Source: Urophycis tenuis (lineage: Eukaryota > Chordata > Actinopteri > Gadiformes > Phycidae). From it: a stretch of 64,000 bases of DNA. The position numbers were made by a program, and so were the translations under genes. The notes beneath the pieces are model-generated. The model ran no database searches, was not told where the DNA came from, and saw nothing but the letters and a program-made list of their open reading frames with translations. Positions 11,291 through 23,153 of this stretch are shown here, piece by piece; within the stretch, counting starts at the first letter, position 1, and each line of letters opens with the position of its first letter. The stretch lies in contig JAXIVH010000016.1 of NCBI GenBank assembly GCA_036785325.1, forward strand, positions 6,211,667 through 6,275,666, read 5' to 3'.

Positions 11291-13678
11291 CTCAGGGGAA
11301 GAATCCAGGTCTCCAAACACTTCCTCAAAGTCTGTAGGATTCTTTCTCAGGGTCTGGTCTGCAGGCAGTGTGTTGTCATTGTAAGATGTGACAAATTTAA
11401 AGTCACTTGTTCTAGATCCAGTGGTTAAATATGCATCATAATTACATGCGCTGCGTAAAGTTCCAGTGCCGTCCACATCTGCGTAGTTTGGAGGGAGATA
11501 AGAGCTGGGAATAGCAACCGCTCCATCAAATAACAGTCTGGGCTTTCTCCTCCGACAAAACCTCAATCCCAGAATGATGATAATGAAAGTCAGGAAAAAG
11601 GTGGAGACGGATACCAGCGCGATGATCAGATAAGATGTTAATTTAGAACTGCTGTCTTCATAAGCCATGTCCTTCAGTTCTGGTACTTCAGCCAAGTTAT
11701 CAGAAAGAAGTAAATACATGGAGCATGTAGCAGAGAGGGAGGGCTGTCCGTTATCCTTCACAGCTACTAGAATGTTCTGCTTCATGTTGTCAGAGTCAGA
11801 AATGTCTCGCTGGGTCCTGACCTCCCCGCTGTGCAGGTCGATTTTAAAAAGTCCCGGATCAGTGGACTTAATGATATGATAGGACAGCCAGGCGTTCTGT
11901 CCAGAGTCCCCATCAACTGCTATCACCTTGGAAACCAGAGCACCTCCTTGTGCAGCTTTGGGTACCAGTTCTGTCATGAAGGAGTTTCCCTCTGGGGCGG
12001 GGTAAAGTATCTGAGGAGTGTTGTCATTGACATCCGTTATGAAGACACTCACAGTCACGTTGCTGCTGAGTGGAGGAGAGCCGTTGTCTCGTGCCATCAC
12101 ATAGACTTTAAAGCTCCTAAACTGTTCATAATCAAAGGACCTGTCACTTTGGATCACTCCGGTGTCTCCATTAACAGAGAGATAAGAGGACACTGGAGCA
12201 CCGTGGACTTCACCAGGTAAAAGAGAATAGATCACTGTACCGTTTTGTCTCCAGTCTGGGTCATGGGCCTTAACAGAACACAGGCTGTGTCCAGGTTTGT
12301 TGTTCTCAGAGACATAGCTGCTATACGCCTGCTCCTCAAACACAGGAGGGTTGTCGTTGACGTCAGCTACTGAGATGTGAACAACTTTCACTGACGACAG
12401 AGGAGGAGAGCCCTCATCGGTGGCAGATATTGTAATGTTGTATTCAGACACTAGTTCCCTGTCTAGTTTCTCTGTTGTTACCAGAGAATAATAGTTTTTA
12501 ATTGAAGGAATAAGTTTAAAAGGAACATGCTGCTGAAGAGAACACTTAACCTTTCGGTTTTTCTCTGAATCTCTGTCCTGCACGTTAATCAGGCCCACCT
12601 CTGTACCAGGTGACACGTTTTCTGGCACTGGATTGGTTAATGACTTCAGGGCTATGACGGGGGCATTGTCATTGACATCTCTGATATTTACCATTACTTT
12701 AGTATCAGAAAAAAGACCATATCCATCTTTTGCCTGTACAAATAATTCATATTTCGCTCCCTCCTCAAAGTCTATGTCACCTGCAACAAATATATCTCCA
12801 GTTTGTCGATCAAGTGAAAACAATTGTCTTGCTTTATCAGATAACCGGCTGAGTCCATATGTTACGCGTCCATTGACGCTCTCGTCTGCGTCAGTAGCGC
12901 TGACAGTAATCACATGGGTTTTTAACGGAGAGTTCTCAGGCAGACTGGCTTCATACACGGCCTGACTAAACACTGGGGCGTTATCATTAGCGTCCAACAC
13001 GACGACGTGAATGACAACTGTGCCTGATCTCTGAGGAGAACCACCGTCTACAGCAGTGAGCGATAGTTTTATATCCTGCTGTTCCTCTCTGTCTAACTCC
13101 TTATCGAGAATCAATTCTCCATATTTACTGCCAGCACTAGTTGTTTGTATGTTGAGAAGAAAGTGGTTATTCCGTTGCAGAGTGTAACTCTGAACACCGT
13201 TTTGGCCTATATCTTCATCATGGGCCGCTTCAACTCGATATCGGGCTCCTTTAATAGCAGATTCTCTAATTTCCAGCTTGAAAATATCCGTCGGGAATCT
13301 CGGTGCATTATCGTTTATGTCTTGTATCTGTAGTGATACACGGTGTAATTCTAACGGAGATTCCAAAAGAAGCTCGAATTTAAGAACACACGACGGCCTT
13401 TCTCCGCATTGTTCCTCTCTGTCGATTCTCTCTGAAACAATGAGCTCTCCGCTTCTTAGACTGACGTCACAATACCTCCGTTCGTTCTCCTCGGTTTCAA
13501 TGCGAGCCTTCCTCGCAGATAATATGTCCAATGTAAGTCCCAGATCCTTGGCGATATTGCCAATAACTGATCCGCGCTTCATCTCCTCTTCAACAGAATA
13601 GCTCAGGTCGCCGTGAACGGAATGAAGCACATATAGTAAAAATACAAGCCAACGAAGACCCATCCGGCTATATTCCAT
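11291..13678 (-). CDS. V11: clustered protocadherin variable exon, B-type
   Basis: It encodes 796 residues. The ATG at 13678 (MEYSRMGLRWLVFLLYVLHS) is used; an in-frame ATG 18 codons upstream would put extra residues before the signal peptide. EC1 reads DLSYSVEEEMKRGSVIGN, with cysteines CGERPSC. It is closely related to V13: EC1 and EC4 are almost the same, while EC2-EC3 differ most (DLGLTLDILSARK shared; EC3 AKYELFVQAKDGYGLFSD compared with SKYEMIVQAKDGFGISSD). EC3 of V11 has DESVNG where paralogues have DEGVNG. The donor is GAG|GTAGGC after DSSPE. Promoter: CGCT-core CSE 220 bp and B-type RE1-like site 500 bp upstream. Confidence 0.93.
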
Positions 13679-13889
13679 TCTTGTAAAGAGAGTAGTAAAC
13701 AATATTGACGATAGGTTCGGCTTTTCTGACAAAGCCCTAAGGAAACTGATTCTTTCGAATAGATAGAAAGACCATTGGCGTTTAATAGCCCCCTGCTTCT
13801 CTACGAATCTCGGCTCTGTACTGCTCTCGTCATAAGGTGGTGGGTTGAAAGGCTGACGATTGTATTATGTCGTAGGACTACTCTATTGT

Positions 13890-13916
13890 AGGTACATAGC
13901 GACACCTTGAGTCATC
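13890..13916 (-). promoter_or_regulatory. CSE of V11
   Basis: Plus strand agcgacac at 13898-13905 in ggtacatagcgacaccttga, 220 bp upstream of the ATG. Same flanks as the V13 element. Confidence 0.75.
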
Positions 13917-15062
13917 AGGGTGTATAACACATTAAGACTGTCTACAACTCAGAACTCACGAAACATCACATTGGCTTCTATTCTATTCAGTTGCATTTTC
14001 TTCTTCTTTAAAGGTCTTTGAATTAGGTAAAACTTGACATAAACCCATATGCACAATTTATGTAGTTGATAGTTTACTAATGCTGATGAAACCTAATGAC
14101 CATGTTAAAAGAAGATCTAATTCAGTGGCATGCTCTTCATGAAGGCATCAAGACAGGGTACAGCTCTACATAAACACTCCAGCACCATGGACAGAGACAC
14201 AGGGAGGAGTGGCTCAGCAGAAGCAGGGGCCATAAGAATCAGCCATGTGCAGACTGTATAACAATATGTTCAAGTCCCTCCTCCACATAGTGTAGCAGGG
14301 TGTGGTGGGTGGGAGAAATATACACAGACACTCTGGGATTACATGATATTAAGTGATGGTTTCAGAGCTGTGACAGTCTGTCAACCGTTAACAGTTTGTA
14401 CAACAGAGCTTTTGATAATCTACCTTTTTGAGGTCTATGAAAAACACAGAAAACATACACAGAAAGTTAACTATCAGTCAGTCATTACAGTTGTCAATAT
14501 GTTGACTTTTCATATCACCCATTTGCTCTGAGCCAATCATGGATTTCAAAACCCCCTTGAAACGTTTCACATAATGGACTAACATTGAATTTATATTTAA
14601 AGATTAATTATAATTGGAACACTGTATTAAATGAATGCATTACCATGCATTACTGTCTCTGTAAGGTGCTTATAACCTAATGCAAGTGTAACAATGATTT
14701 TCAATGGGCTCAGCCCATTGAATGCAATGAATGCATTTCCAAGCTGTACTGTCTTGTTAAGATCCTTTTAACATTATCAAAGTGTAACAATGCTTTCCAA
14801 TGGGCTCAGCCTTAATGATTATGCACATCTCATGATGAGAACCTCACCCTGGTGCCAGTATGGCTAACTAACAGGACACAATGGAGAATGAAGGGTAGAC
14901 AAACACATTTCCAAAGTCTTTTTGAAGTGTCAAACTTTGTTTATGAAACAATCTTTCAGAAAAAAATACCATGAAGTATGATGTTTGAAATGTGAGAAAC
15001 TGATAATATTTTTCTTAATGTAAACAAATGTGAATCATTATTTGTTTGGCTAAAATGCCTAC
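13917..15062. other. Spacer between V10 and the V11 promoter
   Basis: Paralogous to 6967-8169. It has a partial internal duplication near 14640-14800 (ccatgcattactgtct / ccaagctgtactgtctt followed by caatgggctcagcc). Nothing coding is seen. Confidence 0.6.
14178..14198 (+). promoter_or_regulatory. RE1/NRSE-like site upstream of V11
   Basis: 17 of 21 positions, identical to the V13 site; 500 bp upstream of the ATG. Confidence 0.58.
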
Positions 15063-17453
15063 CTCAGGGGAAATATCCAGGTCTCCAAACACTTCCTCAA
15101 AGTCTGTAGGATTCTTTCTCAGGGTCTGGTCTGCAGGCAGTGTGTTGTCATTGTAAGATGTGACAAATTTAAAGTCACTTGTTCTAGATCCAGTGGTTAA
15201 ATATGCATCATAATTATATGTGCTGCGTAAAGTTCCAGTGCCGTCCACATCTGCGTAGTTTGGAGGGAGATAAGAGCTGGGAATAGCAACCGCTCCATCA
15301 AATAACAGTCTGGGCTTTCTCCTCCGACAAAACCTCAATCCCAGAATGATGATAATGAAAGTCAGGAAAAAGGTGGAGACGGATACCAGCGCGATGATCA
15401 GATAAGATGTTAATTTAGAACTGCTGTCTTCATAAGCCATGTCCTTCAGTTCTGGTACTTCAGCCAAGTTATCAGAAAGAAGTAAAAACATGGAGCATGT
15501 AGCAGAGAGGGAGGGCTGTCCGTTATCCTTCACAGCTACTAGAATGTTCTGCTTCATGTTGTCAGAGTCAGAAATGTCTCGCTGGGTCCTGACCTCCCCG
15601 CTGTGCAGGTCAATTTTAAAAAGTCCTGGATCAGTGGACTTAATGATATGATAGGACAGCCAGGCGTTCTGTCCAGAGTCCCCATCAACTGCTATCACCT
15701 TGGAAACCAGAGCACCTCCTTGTGCAGCTTTGGGTACCAGTTCAGTCATGAAGGAGTTTCCCTCTGGGGCGGGGTAAAGTATCTGAGGAGTGTTGTCATT
15801 GACATCCGTTATGAAGACACTCACAGTCACGTTGCTGCTGAGTGGAGGAGAGCCGTTGTCTCGTGCCATCACATAGACTTTAAAGCTCCTAAACTGTTCA
15901 TAATCAAAGGACCTGTCACTTTGGATCACTCCGGTGTCTCCATTAACAGAGAGATAAGAGGACACTGGAGCACCGTGGATTTCACCAGGTAAAAGAGAAT
16001 AGATCACTGTACCGTTTTGTCTCCAGTCTGGGTCATGGGCCTTAACAGAACACAGGCTGTGTCCAGGTTTGTTGTTCTCAGAGAGATACGCTTTGTATGA
16101 CTGTTCCTCAAACACAGGAGGGTTGTCGTTGATGTCAGCGATAGAGACGTGAATGGTTTTAACCGAGGACAGAGGAGGAGAGCCCTCGTCTATAGCAGTA
16201 ATTGTAATGTTATAATGAGGCATTAATTCACGGTCTAGTTCATCCGTGGTCACCAGAGAATAATAGTTTTTGATTGAAGGAATTAATTTAAGCGGGACGT
16301 TTTGTTGAATGAAACAGCGAACCTGTCGGTTTTGTTCAGAATCTTTATCTTGGATGTTAATTATTCCAACCTCTGTACCAGGTGACACATTCTCAGGCAC
16401 TGGGTTGGTTAATGATTTTAATGAAATGATGGGAGCGTTGTCATTGTCGTCAGTAATAAATATTATAAGCTTTGTATCTGTAGATAGACCATAACCATCT
16501 TTGGCCTCTATGTATATTTCATATTTCGATCCAAGTTCAAAGTCAACGTCACCTATTACTACAACGTCACCTGTTTTCTGATCAAGTGCAAATAGCTTTC
16601 GTGACTTGTCAGACATTTTGTTAAATTCATATGTTACTTCTCCATTAACGCCCTCGTCTGCGTCAGTTGCGCTAACAGTAATCACGTGGGTTTTTAATGG
16701 AGAGTTCTCAGGCAGACTGGCTTCATACACGGCCTGACTAAACACTGGGGCGTTATCATTAGCGTCCAACACAGTGACGTCTATGATTAAAGTACCTGAT
16801 CTCTGAGGAGAACCACCGTCCACAGCCGTTAACAACAGTTGTATGTCCTGCTGTTCCTCTCTGTCCAACTCATGGTTTAAAACCAATTCAGCGTATTTTA
16901 CTCCTGCATTTGTGGTTTGTGTATTTGAATTAAAATGTCTATTGTCCTGGAGGATGTAGCTTTGGACGCCGTTCTGGCCTATATCTGCATCATGCGCCGC
17001 GATGACGCGATAGCGAGCTCCTTTTATAGCGGATTCACTAATTTCAAGTTTAATTGTATCCTTTGGGAACAATGGTGTATTGTCGTTGATGTCGTCAATT
17101 TTCAGTGATATGCGATGTAATTCTAATGGGGATTCAAATAGAAGCTCAGATTTAAGAATACACGAAGCCTTTTCTCCACAAAGCTCTTCTCTGTCTATTC
17201 TCTTCGCTACGGTCAGTTCTCCTGTACGAGGATTGATACCACAGTGTCCGATGCTATTTTCTTCTGTCTCAATCCGAGCTTTGCGAGCAGTCAATCTTCC
17301 CACATCAATCCCCAGATCCTTTGCTACATTTCCAATGATAGAACCAATCTTCATCTCCTCCTGAATCGAATAGTCCAGGTCGCCATTTGTGACGTGCAGG
17401 AAGACAATGAAAACGAAGACCAAACCGTTGAATCCCCAATGTCTGGATTCCAT
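15063..17453 (-). CDS. V10: clustered protocadherin variable exon, A-type
   Basis: It encodes 797 residues from the ATG at 17453 (MESRHWGFNGLVFVFIVFLH) to the donor GAG|GTAGGC, tail ending DISPE. It is very close to V12 in EC1-EC4 but has its own EC1 substitutions (ETEENSIGHCGINPRTGELT where V12 has ETERNSRGYCDVNPRTGELA), which replace a tyrosine next to a conserved cysteine. EC5 starts EEQSYKAYLSENN. All DxNDNxP junctions and the cysteine pair CGEKASC are present. Promoter: CACT-core CSE 203 bp and RE1-like site 374 bp upstream of the ATG. Confidence 0.93.
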
Positions 17454-17647
17454 GTTCGTTCATGCAATAAGAGACACTCGTCGATCGCACAAAAAACAAG
17501 TCACAGTTGAGCGACACCGATTGAAGCAACGGGACTCAGTCAGTCTACTCCCTTTGCTTCGTTGGTGTGCGTGCAAGTGAGCCTGGCTTTGTGCTCCAGC
17601 CCAACATTACGCACTATGGGCTTCAGGGTCGGTTCACAGCGCTTTGC

Positions 17648-17674
17648 TGGTCTATAGTGACACCGTGAGTATAC
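17648..17674 (-). promoter_or_regulatory. CSE of V10 (variant core CACT)
   Basis: Plus strand agtgacac at 17656-17663 in tctatagtgacaccgtgag, 203 bp upstream of the ATG. Confidence 0.75.
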
Positions 17675-17826
17675 CAGAGATATGACACATAACGCGTGTA
17701 AATGCCCTCCAACAACTCAACATACTATCATCTGAAGACATTGGATCTCATGAGAACAAAATCACGCTAGTACGACAGAAAGGCACAGCGTTGTGCACTT
17801 AAAAAGATTCAGGGTCATTACATAAT

Positions 17827-17847
17827 TTCAGCACCACGGACAGAGAT
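17827..17847 (+). promoter_or_regulatory. RE1/NRSE-like site upstream of V10
   Basis: 18 of 21 positions with an exact 15-base core CAGCACCACGGACAG; 374 bp upstream of the ATG. Confidence 0.68.
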
Positions 17848-17899
17848 ATAGAAATATTTTCTCACCATCAGTGTAAGCGGACTGAAAGGTTTTATGTTA

Positions 17900-19100
17900 G
17901 AATCACATCAAAGTTAATTTACAGATGTATTTTTAACCTATGTGAATATGATAAAGAACTAGTAGAAGCCTAAGTTAATACTAAATATAAGCAAATGAAA
18001 TAACAATTGTGTTTAAGGTAACACGAAGCCTTAAAATTATTGAGACTGTTCTATGTATCATTATTTTTGTGTGTCCTGCTCCTTCAACAAGTGCCACGGT
18101 AACAGCCAATCAGCTAACTCCAGTGCCGCATGTTGGAGGGAGGCAGGGTCATTATTAAAAAAAGAAGCAAAACGTTAGAGATGGTAGACGGAAAAGTTGA
18201 AAAACGAGTGGGAAAGAAAGTAAATAGGAGGAAAAGAAGTGTGTTTTGGGGTTTATATCCTGTCTTACATTTTTGGGAAGGTATTGTGTTCACCGCTGTC
18301 CGCGCTGGATTTTGTTTTATTTGAGTTTTGACCGAAGATTCCGCCAGTTTTTTTAGTTGGAATCGCCGGGGTGTGAAAACGCGTGGAACTGTGGAAAGAA
18401 GACGGCGAGCCACCCGTAGGAGAGACACACGAAGGATCACCTGCTCTGCGAAAGTCACCGCACACGGTGGGCAAAGACACTTATTCTGACACTCGTGGAT
18501 CGTGGGAGGACAAAACTAACAGGTTTTGCAGAGACACACAGTGACTTTCATTGGAACTGAGAAATAACTTAACTAATGGACTGGTGATACATCCAACTGG
18601 TGAAGTTTAAGTAATGTCTTATATGCGTTGATCTATGAGATCTGATAATTGAGTTGTATTTGATATTTTATTAAACTGTGTTTTTCTTTATGAATTCAAT
18701 TTTTCCTTATTGTGTACCAAATTGATTTTACATGAATGGGTTGTGTAAAGTGGGTAAAGTTGAGTAGAGCTGGTTAAGCAAACGAAAGAGAAAGTAGAAA
18801 AATCGAACTAAATTGATAAATAGGCCTAACTGAGATGAAATGAGAAATTAAACTGAGTAAACTCAAATGAGATACCAGGGACTAAGCAACCCATATAAGA
18901 AACATAGGTACAATATTATACCTCAACTCAAATATATTGTATTGAATCCAAAAGAGATAAATAGGAGTCAATAACTTTATTTTTTCCTGAGATCTTGAGT
19001 TCATTTTGGTTGAAGGGAAACTGAACTGTTCTTTCCTTGTGTGTGTGGTTGTGCATGTAAAAGTGTTTGATACCATCATATGATTATTGTTTTTTTCTAT
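17900..19100. other. Spacer between V9 and V10, unidentified insertion
   Basis: Unlike the other A-type upstream spacers this one carries ~1.2 kb of unique sequence. Nothing coding is recognised. The 18110-18560 part is of higher complexity and could be a decayed retroelement end, but I see no terminal repeats or conserved motifs. Confidence 0.35.
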
Positions 19101-19109
19101 ATACTATAT

Positions 19110-19418
19110 AAATGGGGCAGCCGCGGCCTACTGGTTAGGGCTTCGGACTTGTAACCGGAGAGATGCCAGTTCGAACCCCGACCAGTACGAACGGCTGAAG
19201 TGCCCTTGAGCAAGGCACTTAACCCCACACTGCTCCCCGAGCACTGCTGTTGCAGGCAGCTCACTGCATCAGGTTTAAGTGTGTGCTTCACCTCAATGTG
19301 TGTCTCAGCATCACTGTGTTCTGAGTGTTTCACTAATTCACGATTGGGTTAAATGCGGAGACCAATTTCCCTCGCGGGATCAAAAGAGCAATTCTTCGTC
19401 TTCTTCTTCTTCTTCTAA
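19110..19418 (+). mobile_element. tRNA-derived SINE
   Basis: The tRNA-like head has an A box (ctactggttagggcttcgg) and a B box (agttcgaaccccgac). It is followed by the fish SINE core tgcccttgagcaaggcactt and an end reading atttccctcgcgggatc, then a (TTC)n tail (19398-19416). Target-site duplications are not obvious. The insertion lies in the V9-V10 spacer. Confidence 0.85.
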
Positions 19419-19692
19419 ACAAGCCGGCAGTTAATACTTATTTACCAGTATGTGGTCTGTTGTTCCTGAGCACTAGTATTAATCACTCACCTGAATCTAG
19501 AAACTAGACTCTGGTCCAGTAGTCATACTTGCAGTGCTACATATTGCTGTTAAAATGTTTAGAATAAATAATCACCATTATGCTTACATGTTAACTAAAT
19601 AATTCATTGAGTATAATTGGACAGCCTTATTATTTAATGTTAAATATATGTATTTAAAACCTGTATCTCTACATAACAATGTTGTTGTTGTT

Positions 19693-19875
19693 TTCCAGCA
19701 GCAACATGCTGTTCTACATCCAACAACATTTAGCAGATACTTCATCAGGTGAAAATCACAGTGGATTCAGATGCCAAGACGGAGCAGCAGGAGCATTTTG
19801 CTCAAGGATACCGATGGTAGGGCAGAGGACATTAGGGTTCAAACACAGCACCTCCTGGGTGGGAGTCAAACACCA
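19693..19875. repeat. Dispersed fish repeat, copy 2
   Basis: Counterpart of 4011-4190, with shared blocks caacatttagcagatacttc and gcagaggacattagggttc. It lies 160 bp beyond the V9 donor. Confidence 0.5.
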
Positions 19876-20034
19876 AAACCACCATCTGCCCCATAAAATT
19901 AATATGTGTGTATTCATGTTGTAAAGGCATTACAACCAGAAATAACAAAACAATAAATAATTGCAAAGCATAAATGGGTGTGCTTCACTTGAGTTGGATC
20001 AATATGAATACCAAGGAGGAACTCTACAGCCTAC

Positions 20035-22425
20035 CTCAGGGGAAGAATCCAGGTCTCCAAACACTTCCTCAAAGTCTGTAGGATTCTTTCTCAGGGTCTG
20101 GTCTGCAGGCAGTGTGTTGTCATTGTAAGATGTGACAAATTTAAAGTCACTTGTTCTAGATCCAGTGGTTAAATACGCATCATAATTATATGTGCTGCGT
20201 AAAGTTCCAGTGCCGTCCACATCTGCGTAGTTTGGAGGGAGGTAAGAGCTGGGAATAGCAACCGCTCCATCAAATAACAGTCTGGGCTTTCTCCTCCGAC
20301 AAAACCTCAATCCCAGAATGATGATAATGAAAGTCAGGAAAAAGGTGGAGACGGATACCAGCGCGATGATCAGATAAGATGTTAATTTAGAACTGCTGTC
20401 TTCATAAGCCATGTCCTTCAGTTCTGGTACTTCAGCCAAGTTATCAGAAAGAAGTAAAAACATGGAGCATGTAGCAGAGAGGGAGGGCTGTCCGTTATCC
20501 TTCACAGCTACTAGAATGTTCTGCTTCATGTTGTCAGAGTCAGAAATGTCTCGCTGGGTCCTGACCTCCCCGCTGTGCAGGTCGATTTTAAAAAGTCCCG
20601 GATCAGTGGACTTAATGATGTGATAGGACAGCCAGGCGTTCTGTCCAGAGTCCCCATCAACTGCTATCACCTTGGAAACCAGAGCACCTCCTTGTGCAGC
20701 TTTGGGTACCAGTTCAGTCATGAAGGAGTTTCCCTCTGGGGCGGGGTAAAGTATCTGAGGAGTGTTGTCATTGACATCCGTTATGAAGACACTCACAGTC
20801 ACGTTGCTGCTGAGTGGAGGAGAGCCGTTGTCTCGTGCCATCACATAGACTTTAAAGCTCCTAAACTGTTCATAATCAAAGGACCTGTCACTTTGGATCA
20901 CTCCGGTGTCTCCATTAACAGAGAGATAAGAGGACACTGGAGCACCGTGGACTTTACCAGGTAAAAGAGAATAGATCACTGTACCGTTTTGTCTCCAGTC
21001 TGGGTCATGGGCCTTAACAGAACACAGGCTGTGTCCAGGTTTGTTGTTCTCAGACACGTATGCTTTGTATGACTGCTCCTCAAACACAGGAGGGTTATCA
21101 TTAACGTCAGCGATAGAGACTTGAATGGTTTTAACCGAGGACAGAGGAGGAGAGCCCTCGTCTATAGCAGTAATTGTAATGTTATAATGAGGCATTAATT
21201 CACGGTCTAGTTCATCCGTGGTCACCAGAGAATAATAGTTTTTGATGGAGGGAATTAGTTTAAATGGGACGTTTTGTTGAATAAAACAACGAACCTGTTG
21301 GTTTTGTTCTGAATCGATATCTTCCACGTTAATTATTCCAACTTCTGTACCAGGTGACACATTCTCAGGCACTGGGTTGGTCAAAGATTGTAACGATATG
21401 ATGGGAGCGTTGTCATTGTCGTCAGTAATAAATATAATAAGCTTTGTATCTGCAGAGAGACCATAACCATCTTTGGCCTCTACATACATTTCATATTTCG
21501 ATCCTTCTTCAAAGTCAACGTCACCTATAACAACAACGTCCCCTGTTTTCTGATCAAGTGAAAAAAGCTTTCGTGACTTATCAGACATTTTGTTAAATTC
21601 ATATGTTACTTCTCCATTTACGCCCTCGTCTGGGTCAGTAGCGCTGACAGTAATCACGTGGGTTTTTAACGGATAGTTCTCAGGCAGACTGGCTTCATAC
21701 ACGGCCTGACTAAACACTGGGGCGTTATCATTAGCATCCAACACAGTGACGTCTATGGTTAAAGTACCTGATCTCTGAGGAGAACCACCGTCAACAGCCG
21801 TTAACAATAGCTTTATTTCCTGCTGTTCCTCTCTGTCCAACTCATTGTTTAAAACCAATTCAGCGTATTTTACTCCCGCATTTGTGGTTTGTGTATTTGA
21901 ATTAAAATGTCTGTTTTCCTGGAGGGTATAGCTTTGGACGCCGTTCTGGCCTACATCCGCATCATGCGCAGCGTTGACGCGATAGCGAGCTCCTTTGTCA
22001 GCGGATTCTCTAATTTCAAGTTTAATTGTATCCTTCGGGAACAGTGGTGTATTATCGTTGATGTCGTCGATTTTCAGTGATATGCGATGCAATTCTAATG
22101 GGGATTCCAATAGAAGGTCAAATTTAAGAATACACGAAGCCTTTTCTCCACAAAGCTCTTCTCTGTCCATTCTCTTCGCTACGGCCAGTTCTCCTGTTCG
22201 GGGGTTTACATCACAATACCCTCTGCTTATTCGATCTGTCTGAATCCGAGCTTTGCGAGCCGTCAATCTTCCCACATCAATCCCCAGATCTTTGGCAACA
22301 TTTCCGATGATAGAACCACGCTTCATCTCCTCCTGAATCGAATAGTCCAGGTCGCCATTTGTGACGTTCAATAAGGCAATGAAAACGAACAGCAAACTGT
22401 AGAATTCCCAATGTCTGTATTCCAT
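20035..22425 (-). CDS. V9: chimeric protocadherin variable exon (A-type front, B-type end)
   Basis: It encodes 797 residues from the ATG at 22425 (MEYRHWEFYSLLFVFIALLN). The ectodomain belongs with V10, V12 and V14 (A-type: DLDYSIQEEM, NPRTGELAVAKR, FNKMSDKSRKLFSLDQ). The end of the exon (DSSPE before the donor GAG|GTAGGC) and the intron just beyond match V8, V11 and V13 (B-type), not V10 and V12, which end DISPE or DVSPE and share a different intron start. The simplest reading is a crossover or conversion inside the near-identical EC6-tail block. There is one private change in EC5 (PGKVHG; others PGEVHG or PGEIHG). A-type promoter: CACT-core CSE and an RE1-like site 378 bp from the ATG. Confidence 0.93.
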
Positions 22426-22623
22426 GTTCGTTCAAAAGCAGTACAACCCACTGGTCGATCGCACTAAAAAACAGTCACAGTTGAGTTACACTCGATTTAA
22501 TCAACGAGACCGAGCCAGTCTACTCCTTTTCTTTCGTTATTGTGCGTGGATGCGAGCCTGGCTTTGTACCCCAGCCCAACATTACGCACTATGGGCTTCA
22601 GGGTCAGTATCACAGTGCTATGC

Positions 22624-22650
22624 TGGTCTATAGTGACACCGTGAGTATAC
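22624..22650 (-). promoter_or_regulatory. CSE of V9 (variant core CACT)
   Basis: Plus strand agtgacac at 22632-22639 in tctatagtgacaccgtgag, 207 bp upstream of the ATG. Confidence 0.75.
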
Positions 22651-22802
22651 CAGAGATATGACACAGCAAGCATGTACATGCAATCAATTAACTAAACATA
22701 CTATCATGTGAAGACATTTGATATTTCAGGAACAAAAACACTTCATTATAATACAAAGACACAGCCGTGTGCACGTAGAAAGATTCAGGCTCATAATATA
22801 AT

Positions 22803-22823
22803 TTCAGCACCTCGGACAGAGGC
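22803..22823 (+). promoter_or_regulatory. RE1/NRSE-like site upstream of V9
   Basis: 18 of 21 positions, same variant as V12 and V14; 378 bp upstream of the ATG. Confidence 0.62.
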
Positions 22824-23153
22824 ATAGAAAAAATTTGTCACCTTCAGCGTGAGAGACAGGTTTGTGTGTGTTTTTTGAATTCCTCAAAGTTGACTTACAG
22901 ATGTATTGCTGTGAAACATTGTAGGACAAATAATGAGCATAATGCTGATGTGGTAACTAAATAATGCACTGAGTATAATTTGACAGCATTATTATTTGAT
23001 ATCAAAGTATTGAAAAGGGGAGGTTAACCTGTATTCATTACAATGTACACAGGTTAATAACAACACACTTCATGATAGCAAAGTATAAATCTGTGTGCTT
23101 CACTTGAGTTGGATCAATATAAATACCAAGGAGAACCTCTGCAGTCAGCCTAC

